A stretch of 64,000 nt of DNA from contig CM045762.1 in NCBI GenBank assembly GCA_025200525.1, forward strand, positions 110,396,734 to 110,460,733, given 5' to 3'. This stretch comes from Camellia lanceoleosa (taxonomy: Eukaryota > Streptophyta > Magnoliopsida > Ericales > Theaceae). The notes under the pieces are model-generated. The model made no database searches, was not told the DNA's origin, and saw only the letters and a list, made by a program, of their open reading frames with translations. Positions within the stretch are counted from its first letter, which is position 1. Every line of letters starts with the position of its first letter. Positions 23,041 through 35,879 of this stretch are shown piece after piece. The translations under genes were made by a program, and so were the position numbers.

Positions 23041-23340
23041 AAAGATATGGATGAGAAAAGATGACTTGACTTGTTTAGTTGTTCACACTGCTCTAAAAGC
23101 ACATGACTCACACATGTGGTATCTTGATAGTGGGTGCTCTCGTCACATGTCAGGTGACAAATCCTACTTCACCTCTCTTGAAAATTATGAAGGTGGAATT
23201 GTTACCTTTGGAGATGGTGCAGTTCTAGAGTCATTGGTAAGGGCTCTATAGGTGTGGCTGGTCTTTCCAAGCTTAAAAATGCATTACTTGTTGATGGCCT
23301 TAAAGCAAATCTTTTGAGCCTCAGTCAAATGTGAGATTCC
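23041..23340 (+). pseudogene. Copia aspartic protease remnant
   Basis: The active-site region reads MWYLDSGCSRHMSG (D-S-G of the aspartic protease), then VTFGDGA. A frameshift near 23235 and a stop near 23332 interrupt it. In the intact element this protease cleaves the gag-pol polyprotein. Confidence 0.85.
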
Positions 23341-23344
23341 CACC

Positions 23345-24371
23345 ATGAAGTATTATTTTCAAAAAATAAATGTGAAATTTTGGATAAAAAGAAAATACTC
23401 TCATGCATGGAGTTACATCGATAATTATTCTGAGATTGTTACTACTAATGATCTCACTTGCCACTTAGCCATCATAACCAACATTGATCTGTGGAATCAA
23501 AAATTAGGCCACATGAATTTCAAAGACCTAACTAAGATAGCCAGCAAAGAGCTTATGAGAGGCGTACCTAAAATTTGGGTAAGAATCTGAACCATGTGTG
23601 TGGACCATGTCAACTTGGAAAGCAAACCCGTGCCTCTCATAAAAAGGTGAACAGCTTTACAACCAAACATCCTTTTGAATTGGTTCACATGGATTTAATG
23701 GGACCTACTCACACTGAAAGTATTGAAGATAAAAGATACATTTTTTTAACTGTCGATGATTTTACTATTTTTCATGGGTAATTTTTTTAAGAGAAAAATA
23801 TGATACATTTGATGCTTTCCAGGCTTTAGTCCTTAAAATCCAAAATGAACAAGGTGTTTCCATTGGGCGTATCATAAGAATCCGAACTGATCATGGTCAT
23901 GAGTTTGAGAACAGTTCGTTTTTGGATTTTTGTGATATGCACGGAATTAAGCATGAATTTTCTGTACCTATTACTCCACAAAAAAATGGAGTTGTTGAGA
24001 GGAAGAACGGGGTTGTTCAAGAGATGGCTTGGGTCATGCTCCCTAGTAAGAAAGTTCCTCCAAAGTTTTGGGCTAAAGCCCTAAATACTGATGTTTATGT
24101 CATAAATCATGTGTATTTAAGGCCCGACACTTTACAAACTCCATATGAATTGTGGAAAGGATTGAAACCTAATGTAAAATACTTCAAAACTTTTGGGAGT
24201 AAGTGTTAAATTTTCAAAAATAGAGAGCCTTTGGGAAAATTTGACTCCCGACGTGATGAAGGTATTTTTCTAGGGTATTCAACCACTAATAAGGCTTTCC
24301 GAGTCTATAACCTACGAACTTCATCTTTAATGGAATTGATCAATATGGTTATAGATGACACAGGTTCTCCT
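23345..24371 (+). pseudogene. Copia integrase (interrupted by the Tat element)
   Basis: GAG-pre-integrase with LWNQKLGHMNFKDL, then the zinc segment CGPCQLGKQTRASH. The catalytic core follows: FELVHMDLMGPTHTES (first D), IRTDHGHEFENSSF (second D) and PQKNGVVERKN (E). After that come WAKALNTDVYVINHV and the end of the integrase with FLGYSTTNKAFRVYN. Four or more stops or frameshifts are present. At 24371 the coding sequence is cut by the Tat insertion and its continuation starts at 49624. Confidence 0.88.
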
Positions 24372-24898
24372 TGTAGACACCCTATTTTTGACCGTCCTTA
24401 AGACTTGGACGTCATCGTTTGAAAACTCGTGATCATCCATGTTCGTGTTCGTTTTGAGTTCCCGAAGGTCTCAGCTGCGCACCTTGCCTTAGGATCTCTC
24501 AACTTGACTATTTTGTGCTTGGTTGTGGACCAAGGACTTGTGGTTTTTGCACCTGAGGGTAGGAAGTGGCTTGTTGGCCATCCCCTTAACCCACTAGTAA
24601 GGCTTTCCGAGTCTATAACCTACGAACTTCATCTTTAATGGAATTGATCAATATGGTTATAGATGACACAGGTTCTCCTTGTAGACACCCCAGTTTTGAC
24701 CGTCATTAAGACTTGGACGTCATCGTTTGAAAACTCGATGAACATCCAGGTTCGTGTTCATTTTGAGTTCCCAAAGGTCTCAGCTGCGCACCTTGCCTTA
24801 GGATCTCTCAACTTGACTATTTTGTGCATGGTTGTGGACCAAGGACTTGTGGTTTTTGCACCTGAGGGTAGGAAGTGGCTTGTTGGCCATCCCCTTAA
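24283..24898 (+). repeat. 308-bp tandem duplication spanning the copia/Tat junction
   Basis: Units 24283-24590 and 24591-24898. Each unit holds the last 89 bp of copia integrase and the first 219 bp of the Tat LTR. Both unit boundaries begin ccact, also found at the exit (24899). The copia piece with the ctcct target site and the LTR start TGTAGACACCC therefore occurs twice in a row. The copies differ at several positions, so the duplication is not new. Confidence 0.92.
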
Positions 24899-27800
24899 CC
24901 CACTGACCATCGCCTGAGGCCACCGGCCTTGTTTTCTTGCTATCGACTAATAGTGTTGGCTGATCGGCACTCTATTTGGTTGGCCAGCCATTGTTTTGGT
25001 CGATCGGACACTTTTTCTGGCCGAGGCCTTTTCTTTGCCTTTTTTAGGCATTGTGCATGCCAGTTGTGCCAGCTGGTGAGCACAAACTCTACCCTCCGTA
25101 CACATGTATGGAGGGATTTGAACCAACATTTAGCTTCTCTTGGAAGCTTTGAATTGGACTTCCTATAAGAGGGGAGCCTCCCCTCTCTTTCCAGAGGTTC
25201 AGCCAACTGATATATAAGATGTATATCACTCTCTCTCTATATCTCCTCTCTCTCTCTATAGTTGTGTGTGTAGTAGTGTTCTAAAGGGTGTTTTTGTTCT
25301 TATTTTTGCACTCAAGCACCTAGTGGTACACTACCCCTTAATTCTTGAGGTGCTATGGACTTGATTTTATAGTTTTTGAGTTGTCTTTGTTCAGAAGGAA
25401 GTGCTGGAGTTGGTGTTCTTGAAGTGTTCTTCAAGGGTGAGAAACTACTCTTCTATTCCCCATTTTTGCTTAAGCTTTTAGCAATACTTGCATACTGTTT
25501 CAAGCTTAGTGTCCAATGAAAAAAAGTTCTGTTTTTCTATGCTAAATATGTTTGTTTAAGGTTACTTTTGGGTTGGGGGTTGTCTACCCCCTCTTAGGCC
25601 TTGTTTGGCCTTATTTTGTGACCTTCTTTGGCCTTATTTTGTGACCTTCTTTTTGAGATTTGAAACCTTTTTATTTTGACCTTCTCACCACTGAAATCCA
25701 GAGGATTTTTAGTGGTGGAGAAGTGATTTTGAAGTCTTGAATAGGGGAGGGACACCCCCCTCCCTTTGTGTCTCATTTGCTTGCATTGTTGGCTCACCAT
25801 AGTAGCATGTTTGCTTAGACCGTTTTGGCCCCATTTCAGCAAGTAATTGGTGTTATCTTGGCATGATATACCTATGTTTTAAGTTGGTTTGTTGGTCTCT
25901 TGCATACACCATGTACCTGCCTTGTAATCCCTTCTATTGCCTTAACATGTATCTTGCATTTGGACCATCATGCTTGCATATTTCGGCTCAACTACAAGGA
26001 ACTTTTAGTCATGTTTCACCATGTTTAAGCCCTATTTGGTGTTGATTTGATCATATATGTATTGCTTTGTATAGCCTTAGTTCATCCTAGCTTGTTAAGC
26101 TTTGTGCGCCAAATTGCTAGCATGCATTGTTTTGACAATTCTGATGATTTGGTATCATTTGAAATCATATTTCAGTCCATGTAGAGTAGCCACACACTTA
26201 TGTTTGCCATCTTTTCAATGCTTTGAAGAATTGTTGTTTTGTGCCTTAAGATTGGGTCATTATGTATGTCTCCGTGATTAGGTCTTTGGGATGCCATCTC
26301 ATTGGGTTTTAGGGCTTATTTTGACATATTATAACTCTATTTTTCATTGCATAATTCATGCCATGTTGGGTTGTGATAGGCGTAATATAATGCTCCCTTT
26401 GTAGCCTTGCATGCCCCTTGTTTGTGCCCACCTTTTTAGCATGTTTTGGCCTCATTCCATGCATGTTCTAGCCTTGTTTTGGCTTGCCCTAGGACTATCT
26501 TAGGTCACTTTGGCCCTTTGGGGCTTGGTTGATATGGTGGGGGGGAGAGCCCCTTGACTAGCTTTGGGCATTGAGCCCATTAGCATGCTATGCTTCACTT
26601 GTGTATATGATTTGGCATCATTCTCCACATGATTTCAGAGCTCATTACATTATCATGTTCTCATGTTTATCCCATTTTGCTCATGGTTGAGGATTGTGCA
26701 TCGTTGCCTAGCTTACGGATCCATGTATGTGCATGCATGTCTCCCTTTTTGGTACCTTGATTTGGGTGTTTTGGCTACTGTTTTTGGTACGGCTGAGGTC
26801 TATCCATCTTTAGTGTAAGTCCATGGATCATGCATTTGTGTATTGTTGTATGCTTATCACATTGCATGTTGTTGCATACTTATTGTTGGTATCATTGTTG
26901 CATGCCTATCACATTGTATGTTTGCATGTCTAGGTTGCATAGTCGTATTGCATACTTATTGTATATCATGTCGTTCACATGTTAGGTTGCATTGCATTGC
27001 ATTTGCCATGCTCATGTTACATTGCCCTTGCATTTCCATGTTGCATTGTACTTGTTTGCATGCATTGCATTGTGTTTGGTTTGGGGTGTCAATCCAAACA
27101 TGAGGGTAAGGCGTTTACGTCTTGAAGTAATGGCGTGCCTCAACCCTCGGTTGCCGACGCTCTTGATCAAGCATGATAGAGTTCTAGGCATTCATATGTT
27201 TTGTTGCATTCATTCTACATTGATTTGCACACTTGGCACCTTTGGCTATCACGCATTGAAATGCGTGATTGGTGGCAACCGAGAAACCATACTTCCTTGA
27301 GTTTATAGCATGATAGGGAGGGTGGTTGTGCACACATTATCTTGTAAATGCCTTGCCATGCCTTTGTTTGTCCTCTGCTGACAAAAGCAATTCTGCGAGG
27401 AATATATGGCGATCGGCCATCCTAAGTTTCGGCTACAAAAATCTGGCTGAGAGCCTTACAAATGGTCGATAACCATTTTCCAATGGCGATGGTCCTATAT
27501 CTTGGCGGTGACATCCCACGGTGCTTAGGAGTGGTTGAAGCATCATTGGGACTTGTGCGGTTTGGAGGAGCAAAAGCAAGCAGAGGCTACATGTGGCATG
27601 GCGGGTTTCCAAGTGAGGCGATCGAGCATACATCATTCAATCATCCCGAGGTGGAGCTGCGGCGGTCTCCTTTTGTAATTAATTTGTTAATTGATTAAGG
27701 GTTTGTAATAATTAATTAGCTAGGATAGTTGAATAATCATTCGGTTTGTATTATTTATTCGGGTGCTCCGTCGAGAGGGCAAATTTTGTAATAAGTGTGC

Positions 27801-28891
27801 GTGCGTATGTGAATGTCTTCCAACCCCACGTCCTTTTCCCTTTTACTGATCTGCTTTCACTGGTTAGTTTTAGGTCACGTTTCAATTAGCATACTTGTGT
27901 TAGCATGTTTGCATACATTCATTCGTATTGCACGCACCGGGCGCGGCGCATCATACTAATTGCATAGTATTTCAATTCCAACTTGAATACGTGTATCGAG
28001 TTGTCGCATTTCACATGACATCTTAGAATAGCCGAGCCTATTTCTAATTGCATTTTGCATGTATTGCATTAGCCATCTTAACATAGCTAGGATCATGCAT
28101 TGATTACTAACTAGCTATTGTTGTGGCTCGGAGTACTAGGTAAGCTTTTATGCTTTAGCATCTTGCATGAGCATGAGTGTTAACATAACAGCATGCTTGC
28201 CATGAGGCTACTTGCTTAAATGATATAACTGCCTGAATGCCTGTGGGTGAAGGTTGGATTGCCTGAATTGGATTAATTCATTGAAATGCGAGTTTTAAGC
28301 CTACTTTGCGGAGTGGCAAAATCATATTTTCTTAAGCCCACCTAAGGGTGGCAAATCCACGTCTTGGCTTAGTTGCGAGTACCATCATCAAATCATTTTC
28401 AAATAAACAAACATGAAATGTTTTGTTCCAATTTAGGCGATCTAGTCTATACTTGTGTGTTGTGCGCATCACATAGTAAATTCTAGCTAAAAATTGGAAT
28501 AAGAACGCATATGTTTTTAAAAACAAGATATCATGTTTAGCAGTGGCCGATCTTTCATCGAGCGAGCGGGGGTGCTCATTGCATGACCTTCCCCAATCAT
28601 ACCCAAGTTCCCGAGCCAAGGAAACTTTGGTGATGACGAACACGTGGCCTTAGGCAACGAGTCAGGGTTTCCTAAATTCCCCCAAAACAAAATATTTAGG
28701 TGGCAACTCTGTATCTGGCAAAGTAGTCCATGTTTGGCACTTCTTTCTTAAAAATCATTTTTCCAAAACGATTTGCCGGATTTGGACTCTTTGGTGATTT
28801 ATTGGTCTCGCATTGCACTTTGCGGGATTAGATTCAGAACCATAACATTTAAGTCCGAACTGTAGTAGCAAAGCCCACGGACGTGTCTACA
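24680..28891 (+). repeat. 5' LTR of the Tat element (4212 bp)
   Basis: Starts TGTAGACACCCC and ends ACGTGTCTACA. It contains GGCCGAT-type words at about 24920-25035 and 27405-27500, a TATA box near 25211, a CT-rich leader at 25228-25260, and a long section with gcatg/gcattg words (26840-27080). It holds no genes; its open frames are chance products of repetitive sequence. Confidence 0.92.
25211..25217 (+). promoter_or_regulatory. TATA box of the Tat LTR
   Basis: tatataag, followed 15-50 bp later by ctctctctctatatctcc, the likely transcription start region. The 3' LTR has the corresponding place at about 45965 with a changed box (tatagaag). Confidence 0.6.
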
Positions 28892-28896
28892 GTTTC

Positions 28897-28914
28897 TGGC
28901 GACTCTGCTGGGGA
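28897..28914 (+). other. Primer-binding site of the Tat element
   Basis: tggcgactctgctgggga starts five bases after the LTR end. This form is the primer-binding site reported for Ogre/Tat-type elements, thought to pair with tRNA-Arg. Confidence 0.8.
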
Positions 28915-29599
28915 TTTAGAGAACTTGACTTGAACTCATGATATCTTGTTTTGATTACACTTACGTGTCTCTTTGCATTGCATTTGCATTGGTGCGCCTA
29001 GGACACCGTGTTTGCCGTATGCTATTCCTGAACGGTTTGCCGGAGGCATGCTTTGAGAAGCGTGCCATAAGGTTGACCGGTTGCGGGCTCTGCCACGATG
29101 GGAACACGAACCTCGGTTTTTACCGGGGCACCCTTTTTGACCATTCGATCTAGTGCATATCGGAATCCATAGTGACCATTCCAAACTAGGACAGGTTGCT
29201 TAGCCGATTATAGGTTGTTTGAAACCGCTGCGTGCATAGTGAAACCCTAGCTCCTGACAAAATAAGATAGGGAAACCCTATCCCAACATAGGGGTGTTTT
29301 GGCCCTTACTTGCTTATTATGTGCTTTTTGAATTGGCCTCTACAGGTATCCACGTATCAGTCTGCAAGTTTGGGTATCAGGCTTGCGGGCATCAGCATCA
29401 ATGTTTTGGGGATCAGTTTTACCTGCGAGTATCAGATTCAGATTTGGAGGTAGTGATTTGGGAACAGTGATCAGTGGTTGAGAACAGTCTATTTAGTTTA
29501 TATTTGCCAACTGTGTGTCGTCTTTAGTTAAGCTGTTGTGCTGTCCATTTTTCTGTTCATTATTTCCTTATTATGCTTTATTTATTTTTTTGCAAGGTA

Positions 29600-31185
29600 G
29601 TTTAGCACCATTGATTCTGACCAGGAAGATATCCAACGAGCACTCTGGGTTAGAGGTCGCAGGCTTAATCGATCTAGGGATCTGACAGACGGACAAGCAG
29701 TGTTCCTTTCTTTACCCCCGGTTACCAGACGGAGGTCAAGGGGGCGCGGTGCAGTGATCACCAGATCAGTGGTTTACCCCATTAGTGGACAGTCAGGCTG
29801 AGGTCTTAGTTTCTACTATAGGGACAGATATACCAGTTATTCAGCTAGATCAGCATAACATGGCAGGAATCGCGAGATTATCGTCAACTCGAGAGTATGA
29901 AAACTATGCGGCGAGATCTTTGCCGTCAACAATTTGCCAAATAATAGGCGAGGTCATGACCCAATGACGAGTTAATCGCTAGATTCTGACAAGCAGACAT
30001 CTGCTTCACACTAAGTTCCTCCCCCACCAGGAGTTCCACTACCTGGGGAGACACCAAATGTCCAGGGAGATACGGATGTCTTGGCGAGGCTCCGCCCCAA
30101 TCCTACTGACTATCCAAAACACCTACCAACCTACCGGATTCTCCCTTTGAGTTTGAGGTGGACCCCACAGCGTTGAAAGTGAGCAAGCTTGAAAAGCTGT
30201 TCAAGAAATCTCAGGGTGTAAAGTCCATTTCGGATATTGAGAATGGGTACACCGACTCGGCCGTGACATTGCCAGACTGGTTTAAAATGCCGCACATAGA
30301 CCGTTTCGACGGGTTTGGAGATCCTATGGTGCATTTGCGACTGTTTTTGGACATACTGAGGCCGATGGGCCTCTCTAGATTACAGAAGCTTTCTTTGTTT
30401 GGCCGGACCTTGTCAGGTGTAGCGGCCATCTGGTATGCAAAACTGGAAGATTCCGTCAAGAGAAATTGGAAGGAGATGGCCGAGGCCTTCATAGCTCAAT
30501 ACTCATATAATACACAGATCGAGATTACGACCCGTGATCTTGAGACAACCGGCGAGGCGAATGAGAGTTTCTCGATTTTGTGACCCGGTTGAGGCCAAGG
30601 CCTCGATGATGACCATCAAGCACATTGACAAAGATCGATTCGGATGGTTGTCGCAACCTCCAACCCAAGCTTATCACGAAGATGATCATTCTCCCCTCCC
30701 ACCTTTGATTTACATGAGATAGGGGTGCAGATTAAAGGCGCTATAAACGGGGCCTCATTGATAATAAGAGAAAGCCCAAGAGGACATTCAATCGCGATCT
30801 GAATCACGAGCACAAGCAATCTTTGCGGCTACGAGCTTCAGATGTGGGAATGGTCACCACCACCACCCCAAGAGCCCTTGTAGCTACCCCATTCACCGAT
30901 GCGTCCAGAAGTAGCTCGCAAACAACCAGGAACCCACCCCGAGGCCAGAGACTTTTCAGCCTGCTATACATGTCTTTGTCCAAGGCTTTGGGGGTTTTGA
31001 TCAGGAAAGGGCACTTGAAGCCCCTAGAGCCACGACCATTGCCAGAAAAACTTCCCCCCTCCCATAACCCGGCGAAGTACTGCGCGTTTCACCAACAACA
31101 TGATCATGACACCGACTACTACTTTAGATTGGGTCATGAGATTCAGGACCTCGTTGACAACAGGGTGATCATGCCTCTGGAGAAA
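29600..31185 (+). pseudogene. Gag of the Tat element
   Basis: The best-kept part (30158-30583) has the Tat gag core: LPDWFKMPHIDRFDGFGDP, LFGRTLSGVAAIWYAKLE, FIAQYSYNTQIEITTRDLE. Near 31078-31170 a His/Cys-rich zinc-binding-like block reads YCAFHQQHDHDTDYY, in which the last Cys is Tyr. Several stops and frameshifts separate these parts, and the N-terminal start is not clear. There is no extra ORF between the primer-binding site and gag, unlike in classical Ogre elements. Confidence 0.8.
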
Positions 31186-32400
31186 CCGAATGTCACAACT
31201 AACCCTCTCCTACCACATAACCAAACTCCACCTTCCAAACGCATCAATCTAATCCAAACTGGGTTTTGTCACACGACCCTAGTATATATATCACCCCTTC
31301 TCACCTACCCAACCCGAAGGTGCTCATCCCTGACAGCACTAACTTGTGCATGTTGGACATCTCCTAACTTGACCCTAAAAGCGATGGTGGTAGCTATCGA
31401 AGATAGAAGTGGGTCAAGCTGAGGCGAGATGAGATTGATGATCTGAGCACGAGAGGTCTACAAGCTTCATGTACAACCCGATCGGTTACATTACATTAGC
31501 AGGCCAGGCTAGGCCGAATGTGGAATTGCCAGTGGGGGCAGAGGTTTGTGTAGTACGGGAGGATGGACTTAATTTGGGGCTGGATGACCTGGTAGAACTA
31601 GAAGAGGACATCGTGAACCTTCAATTCTTCAACGAACAAGACTTAGGAGACGTGTCAGTAAACTTGTTTGTTTTAGATGGGTCGTGAGAGTCTCTTGGAT
31701 GGCAGCGACCAACGGATGTTGTTGAACAACCTCAACTAGACCAGGGACCATCAGGGACGAGGACATCAACTGTGGCCGGAAGGGCCGAAGAACAAAATAC
31801 ACCGCCGGAGAGCGCTAGTGTTAAGAATTTCGCTCAGGATCCGTGCAATTTGAATATAGGAGATGTTGAATAGCAAGCTGCGCTTCAGCGATTTGGCGGA
31901 AAGGATCGAGGATTCTGAGAGGGCCAGAAAGGCCAAGGCCCTGCGAGGGCGAGCGTCTTTGTGTGCATAGGAAGCGAGCGTCTTTGCGAACGCGAAGCAG
32001 GAGAGTCTTTGTGGGCACAGGAATAGTTGTGATGGAGCCGGATAGGTGTCTGTTGGCTGCCAATGGCATGTGATGGGAAGATGATGATCTATGTCTTGCC
32101 CACACATATGAGAACTGGGGGAGTAACCAGCCGGATGATACCTGGTACATTGGCAAAGTTGATCACATGACTAGGAGTAGGCGGTATTTCAAACCCCCAC
32201 ACCTAGACCCACCAAAGGCGTCCGGAAAGGACAATGAGGCAGAAAAGTAGAAAGAAAAGCTACTTGAAGAAGAAGCCGTGCTGAAACAGCTTAAGAAGAT
32301 ACAGGCAGACATCCCCATCTAGGGACTGCTTATGGCTTCACGAATCAACAAGCTGTCCTATCTACAATGGACAAAGCCAAACTCTCAATAGACACCACGC
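31186..32400 (+). other. Gag-protease linker of the Tat element, decayed
   Basis: Short coding pieces can be seen in changing frames, for example SGRYFKPPHLDPPKA near 32180, typical of Tat elements before the protease. Stops are frequent. No separate gene is recognised. Minus-strand open frames near 31766-32156 are judged accidental. Confidence 0.5.
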
Positions 32401-32401
32401 T

Positions 32402-33016
32402 TTGACATTTGGTAGGGTGGTTTTTCCGAGAGGAGTTTCCCCGACGTTGACCTTTTCTGACAAGGAATTGCCGCCTGAGGGCGCGAACCATAACAAACCT
32501 CTCTATATCTCTGTGGAGTGTAGAGACAAGTGGGTACCGGTAGTTCTTGTCGACACGGGATCCGCCATTAACGTGTGCCCGTCGAGGACGTCATATGCAA
32601 TCAGGTTGAAGCCCACAAACTTTGTGCCAACTGCCCAAGTAATACGGGCGTATGACAATACAAGCAGAGAGGTGATGGGGACCATGAAGATTCATACTCA
32701 GGTTGGTCCAGGACAACACGAGGTTGACTTTCATGTCTTGGACGTTCCCGCAACCTTTAATCTACTCCTAGGGCGGCCGTCGCTGCACCAGGTGAAGGCG
32801 GTCTCTTCCACCCTACATCAAATGTTGAAATATCCCCATGGGAAGGGGATGGCTATTGTTTTTGGGAATTCATCAATCCATCTGCCGCCAGAGGTGTCTA
32901 CACCGATTTTGGAAATCGGCATAGAGGATGTGTTCTTATCAGGATTTACCCTAGCCGAGGTCCAGGTCGTACAGAACATTTTGGCAGTTGATGAGGGGTT
33001 ATATGTCAATGCATAG
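32402..33016 (+). pseudogene. Aspartic protease of the Tat element (204 codons open)
   Basis: The active site reads VVLVDTGSAINVCP (D-T-G), and downstream are FHVLDVPATFNLLLGRPSLH and VSSTLHQMLKYP, the standard blocks of Tat/Ogre protease. The N-terminal TFSDKELPPEGANHNK matches the lineage as well. It lacks frameshifts over 600 bp, the longest clean sense frame in the element. In the element it is part of a polyprotein; the methionine at 32402 is not a natural start. Confidence 0.9.
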
Positions 33017-33983
33017 TCCGTGTACCTCATGAACAAACTCCAGCATATCCCTGGGATGGGATTAGGAAAGGGTGGTCGGAAAGGCATCACAGTATCGGCC
33101 GAAGTGCCGCACAATCCGCATACCTTTGGCTTAGGCTATCTGCCTACCAATTGCAGGCCGGGAGGCATTTTGATTTGATTTGACGCTTTGTCTGGGAGGG
33201 GGAAGACTTTCCATTTTACGACTTCCCGGAGCCATGGTTGAATGCTGAGAAGAGGCGCCTGCCGGGTTTCAAGATCTTCTTTGACTTCTGGTTGGCGGGG
33301 ATGATGTTCTTGAGAACAGACCCATCGGTGAGGTTGGCGGTGTAAGAAAGTGGATTCCGAGAGCACCGAGATTGAAATGGGGGTAACACTGACTAGTCTA
33401 CTTTCAGATCCTCCAATCGTACATGAGTGCTTGGGGGATGACCTCTCGATGTCTATGATTGGGAATGAAGCAGCTGCGAGCCCATCTGCAAACCTTTTGG
33501 ATGCGTCCATTGCACCTTCCCTCGTCTGGCAGCACGAGGAAGGCTTCTTATCGAGCAACACTGGGTCAGGTAGTGAGCCGGAATCTGATTCCACCGAGTC
33601 TTGTGAGTTGGAATCAGGTTCCAGCTCGTCTAAGACTGAGTCCGGTATTCCTGGGGATGACAACCTGGATGCCACAGTCCTATCTAGGTCATCTTTTTCT
33701 TTTTCCTTTGAGTCTGTTGTAACAGAGGAATCAGGTGACTTGGAAGTGATTAATGAGAATGAAGTGGCTATGGCTTTTGAGTATTTTTCTGTGCCTTTGA
33801 TTTATTACAATAATTCAGACTTTCAAAACTTCAATGAAAACGACAAGGAAGAAATTCCTCTGGTTTTGAAATATTTGCTAGAACAAGAGCAGGAGAGGTT
33901 TGTAAAACCACTCGTTGATGAAATCATCCAAATTAATGTTGGTACTGAGAATGACCCTTGGTGGTCGGATCGGGTCCATGTTG
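33017..33983 (+). pseudogene. Protease-RT spacer of the Tat element
   Basis: Starts with GLGKGGRKGITVSAEVPHNP and GLGYLPTN, known from Tat polyproteins, and continues as a frame very rich in Ser and acidic residues (33350-33983). This is a linker of low complexity with no known enzymatic domain. Confidence 0.6.
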
Positions 33984-34980
33984 TCTTCGAGGAGGCCTTG
34001 GCGCTTAGTCGCTTTATTAAAAGATTTCAAAGATGTTTTTGCGTGGTCCTATGAAGACATGCCTGGAATCGATTCTGAGATTGTACAGCACCGGATTCCT
34101 TTTGATCCAGAGGCTCGACCTGTTAAACAGAAGCTCGGAAGGATCCGCCCAGACTGGGCTATCAAGATCAAAGAAGAGGTCACCAAGCAAATTAACCGAG
34201 GTTCTCTTTGGTATCTGAATACCCAACTTGGTTGGCCAACAAAGTTCTAGTCTTAGAAGAAGGATGGCGAATCCGGTATGTGTGAATTTGAGATTTGAAC
34301 AAAGCGGTCGGAAGGATGACTTTTCCTGCCACATATCGATGAGTTAGTGGACTTCACAATGGAGCATGCATTGCTCTCATTTATGGATGGCTTTTGAGCT
34401 ACAACCAGTTGTAATGGCACCAAGTAGGAGAAAGCCTTTTACACCCGTGAAGACCTATTGTTATAGGGTGATACTATTTGGGTTGAAGAATCTTTGGAGC
34501 TACATATCAATGGGTTGTGACCACAATATTGCATGACATGATCCAGAAAGAGGTTGAGGTGTACGTGGACGACATGATTGTCAAGTCCAAAGAAAGAGAG
34601 GGCCACTACACCACTTTGCAAAAGTTCTTCCAAAGGATCAAAGAATTTCGATTGTGGCTGACTCCTCAGAAGTGTACGTTTGGTGTTATAGCAGGGAAAA
34701 TGCTGGGGTTCTTGATTACACAGAGAGGTATCGAAGTCAACCCTTCCAAAATCAAGGCCATCTTAGAAATGCCACCATTGAGGACTGAAAAGGAGGTGCG
34801 AGGCTTTCTGGGTAAAGTGCAATTCATAAGACGGTTTATTGCTAAATTAACCTTGACTTGTGAACCACTCTTTGGTCTCCTGAAGAAAGGAAAGAAGTTC
34901 CAATGGGACGGCCGATGCAAAGCTATTTTTGAACAAATCAAGCAATATTCTGAGAACCCACGTGTTGTCCTTTGCTGGTA
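33984..34980 (+). pseudogene. Reverse transcriptase of the Tat element
   Basis: Starts with LKDFKDVFAWSYEDMPGID and IVQHRIPFDPEARPVKQK, then a decayed middle with stops (34250-34510). The catalytic block VEVYVDDMIVKSK (34556-34595) is intact, followed by KCTFGVIAGKMLGFLI and the connection domain (RGFLGKVQFIRRFIA). The palm block around the first catalytic aspartate cannot be read because of frameshifts, so the protein is inactive. Confidence 0.88.
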
Positions 34981-35039
34981 GGAAAATCGTTGATTTTGTA
35001 CCTTCGATGCTTGAAACTACAATAGGCTACATGCTTGCA

Positions 35040-35345
35040 CGAAGTCGAGGACAAGGTGGAGCTACGACCTGAGCAAGAAGATGCTGGATTATGAAACCCG
35101 TTACACTCCGCTGGAAAAAGGCTTGCTTAGCCTTGGTATGGGCTACTAGGAAGTTGCGGCACTACCTGTTAGCTCACTCTGTAATGTTGGTTTCAAAATT
35201 AGATCCCATCAAATATCTCTTCGAGAAACCGGCACTTACGGGTAGGCTAGCTCGTTGGTTTATACGCTTTCGAATTCGATCTGAAGTATGTGACGCGCAA
35301 GTCAGTGAAGGGGAGAGCGGTAGCGGAGTTCCTAGCCGATCACCT
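35040..35345 (+). pseudogene. First RNase H region of the Tat element
   Basis: Contains a TPLEK-like block, CLALVWATRKLRHYLLAHSV, LDPIKYLFEKPALTGRLARW and the start of FDLKYV in another frame, as at the end of the first gypsy RNase H domain. Acidic catalytic residues upstream are lost in a decayed stretch. Confidence 0.75.
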
Positions 35346-35873
35346 GGTTGAAGAGGATGAAGCAGTTGAGTACCTATTCCCAGACGAGGCCAATCTGCAT
35401 GTTGAAGAAGGGTTTTGGACAATGTACTTTGGCGGTGTCAAACCAATACGGGTATGGGATAGGGGTGTTATTGATAGCAGAGCAATTCTCGTATACCTCT
35501 AACATTCAAACTCCGATTCAAAGTCTCGAACAATGAGGCAGAGTATAAGGCGTGTATTGCTGGACTAGAAGCAGCTCTGGAACTAGGGGCAAAACGGTTG
35601 GACATCATCGGGGACTCGAACCTTGTTGTATCTCAAGCAAAAGGAGATTGGAAAGTCAAAGAAGAAAAGATGAGAATCTACCACCAGACCTTGGACTTGC
35701 TAATTCCTCGGTTTGAGAAGATGAACTTTGCTTATCTACTAAGAGAGAATAACAGGTTGGCAGATTCACTAGCAACTCTATCTTCTATGATAGACATCCC
35801 TTTTGGAGTTCGGGTGCGTCCGATCATCATCAAGCAATTTGCGTCGCCTCTGGTGATTCTTTGCAATAGATGA
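35346..35873 (+). pseudogene. Second, archaeal-type RNase H (aRH) of the Tat element
   Basis: Reading across frames gives a FWTMYFGG-like block where the family has D-G, GIGVLLI, then EYKACIAGLEAALELGAKRLDIIGDSNLVVSQ (catalytic D in GDS). The end reads RENNRLADSLATLSS with the final catalytic D. A second RNase H of this type between RNase H and integrase is diagnostic of the Tat lineage. It is broken by frameshifts near 35440-35530. Confidence 0.85.
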
Positions 35874-35879
35874 GGTTCA

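Noticed and set aside
26843..27300. Open frames with Cys/His-rich repeats in the Tat LTR (also 47550-47840)
   Set aside because: They are translations of gcattg/gcatg-rich LTR sequence and differ between the two LTR copies; no sign of coding constraint.
31766..32156. Two overlapping minus-strand frames in the Tat gag-protease linker
   Set aside because: The plus strand shows remnants of the Tat polyprotein at the same place; no domain on the minus strand and no upstream promoter array like that of the real antisense genes.
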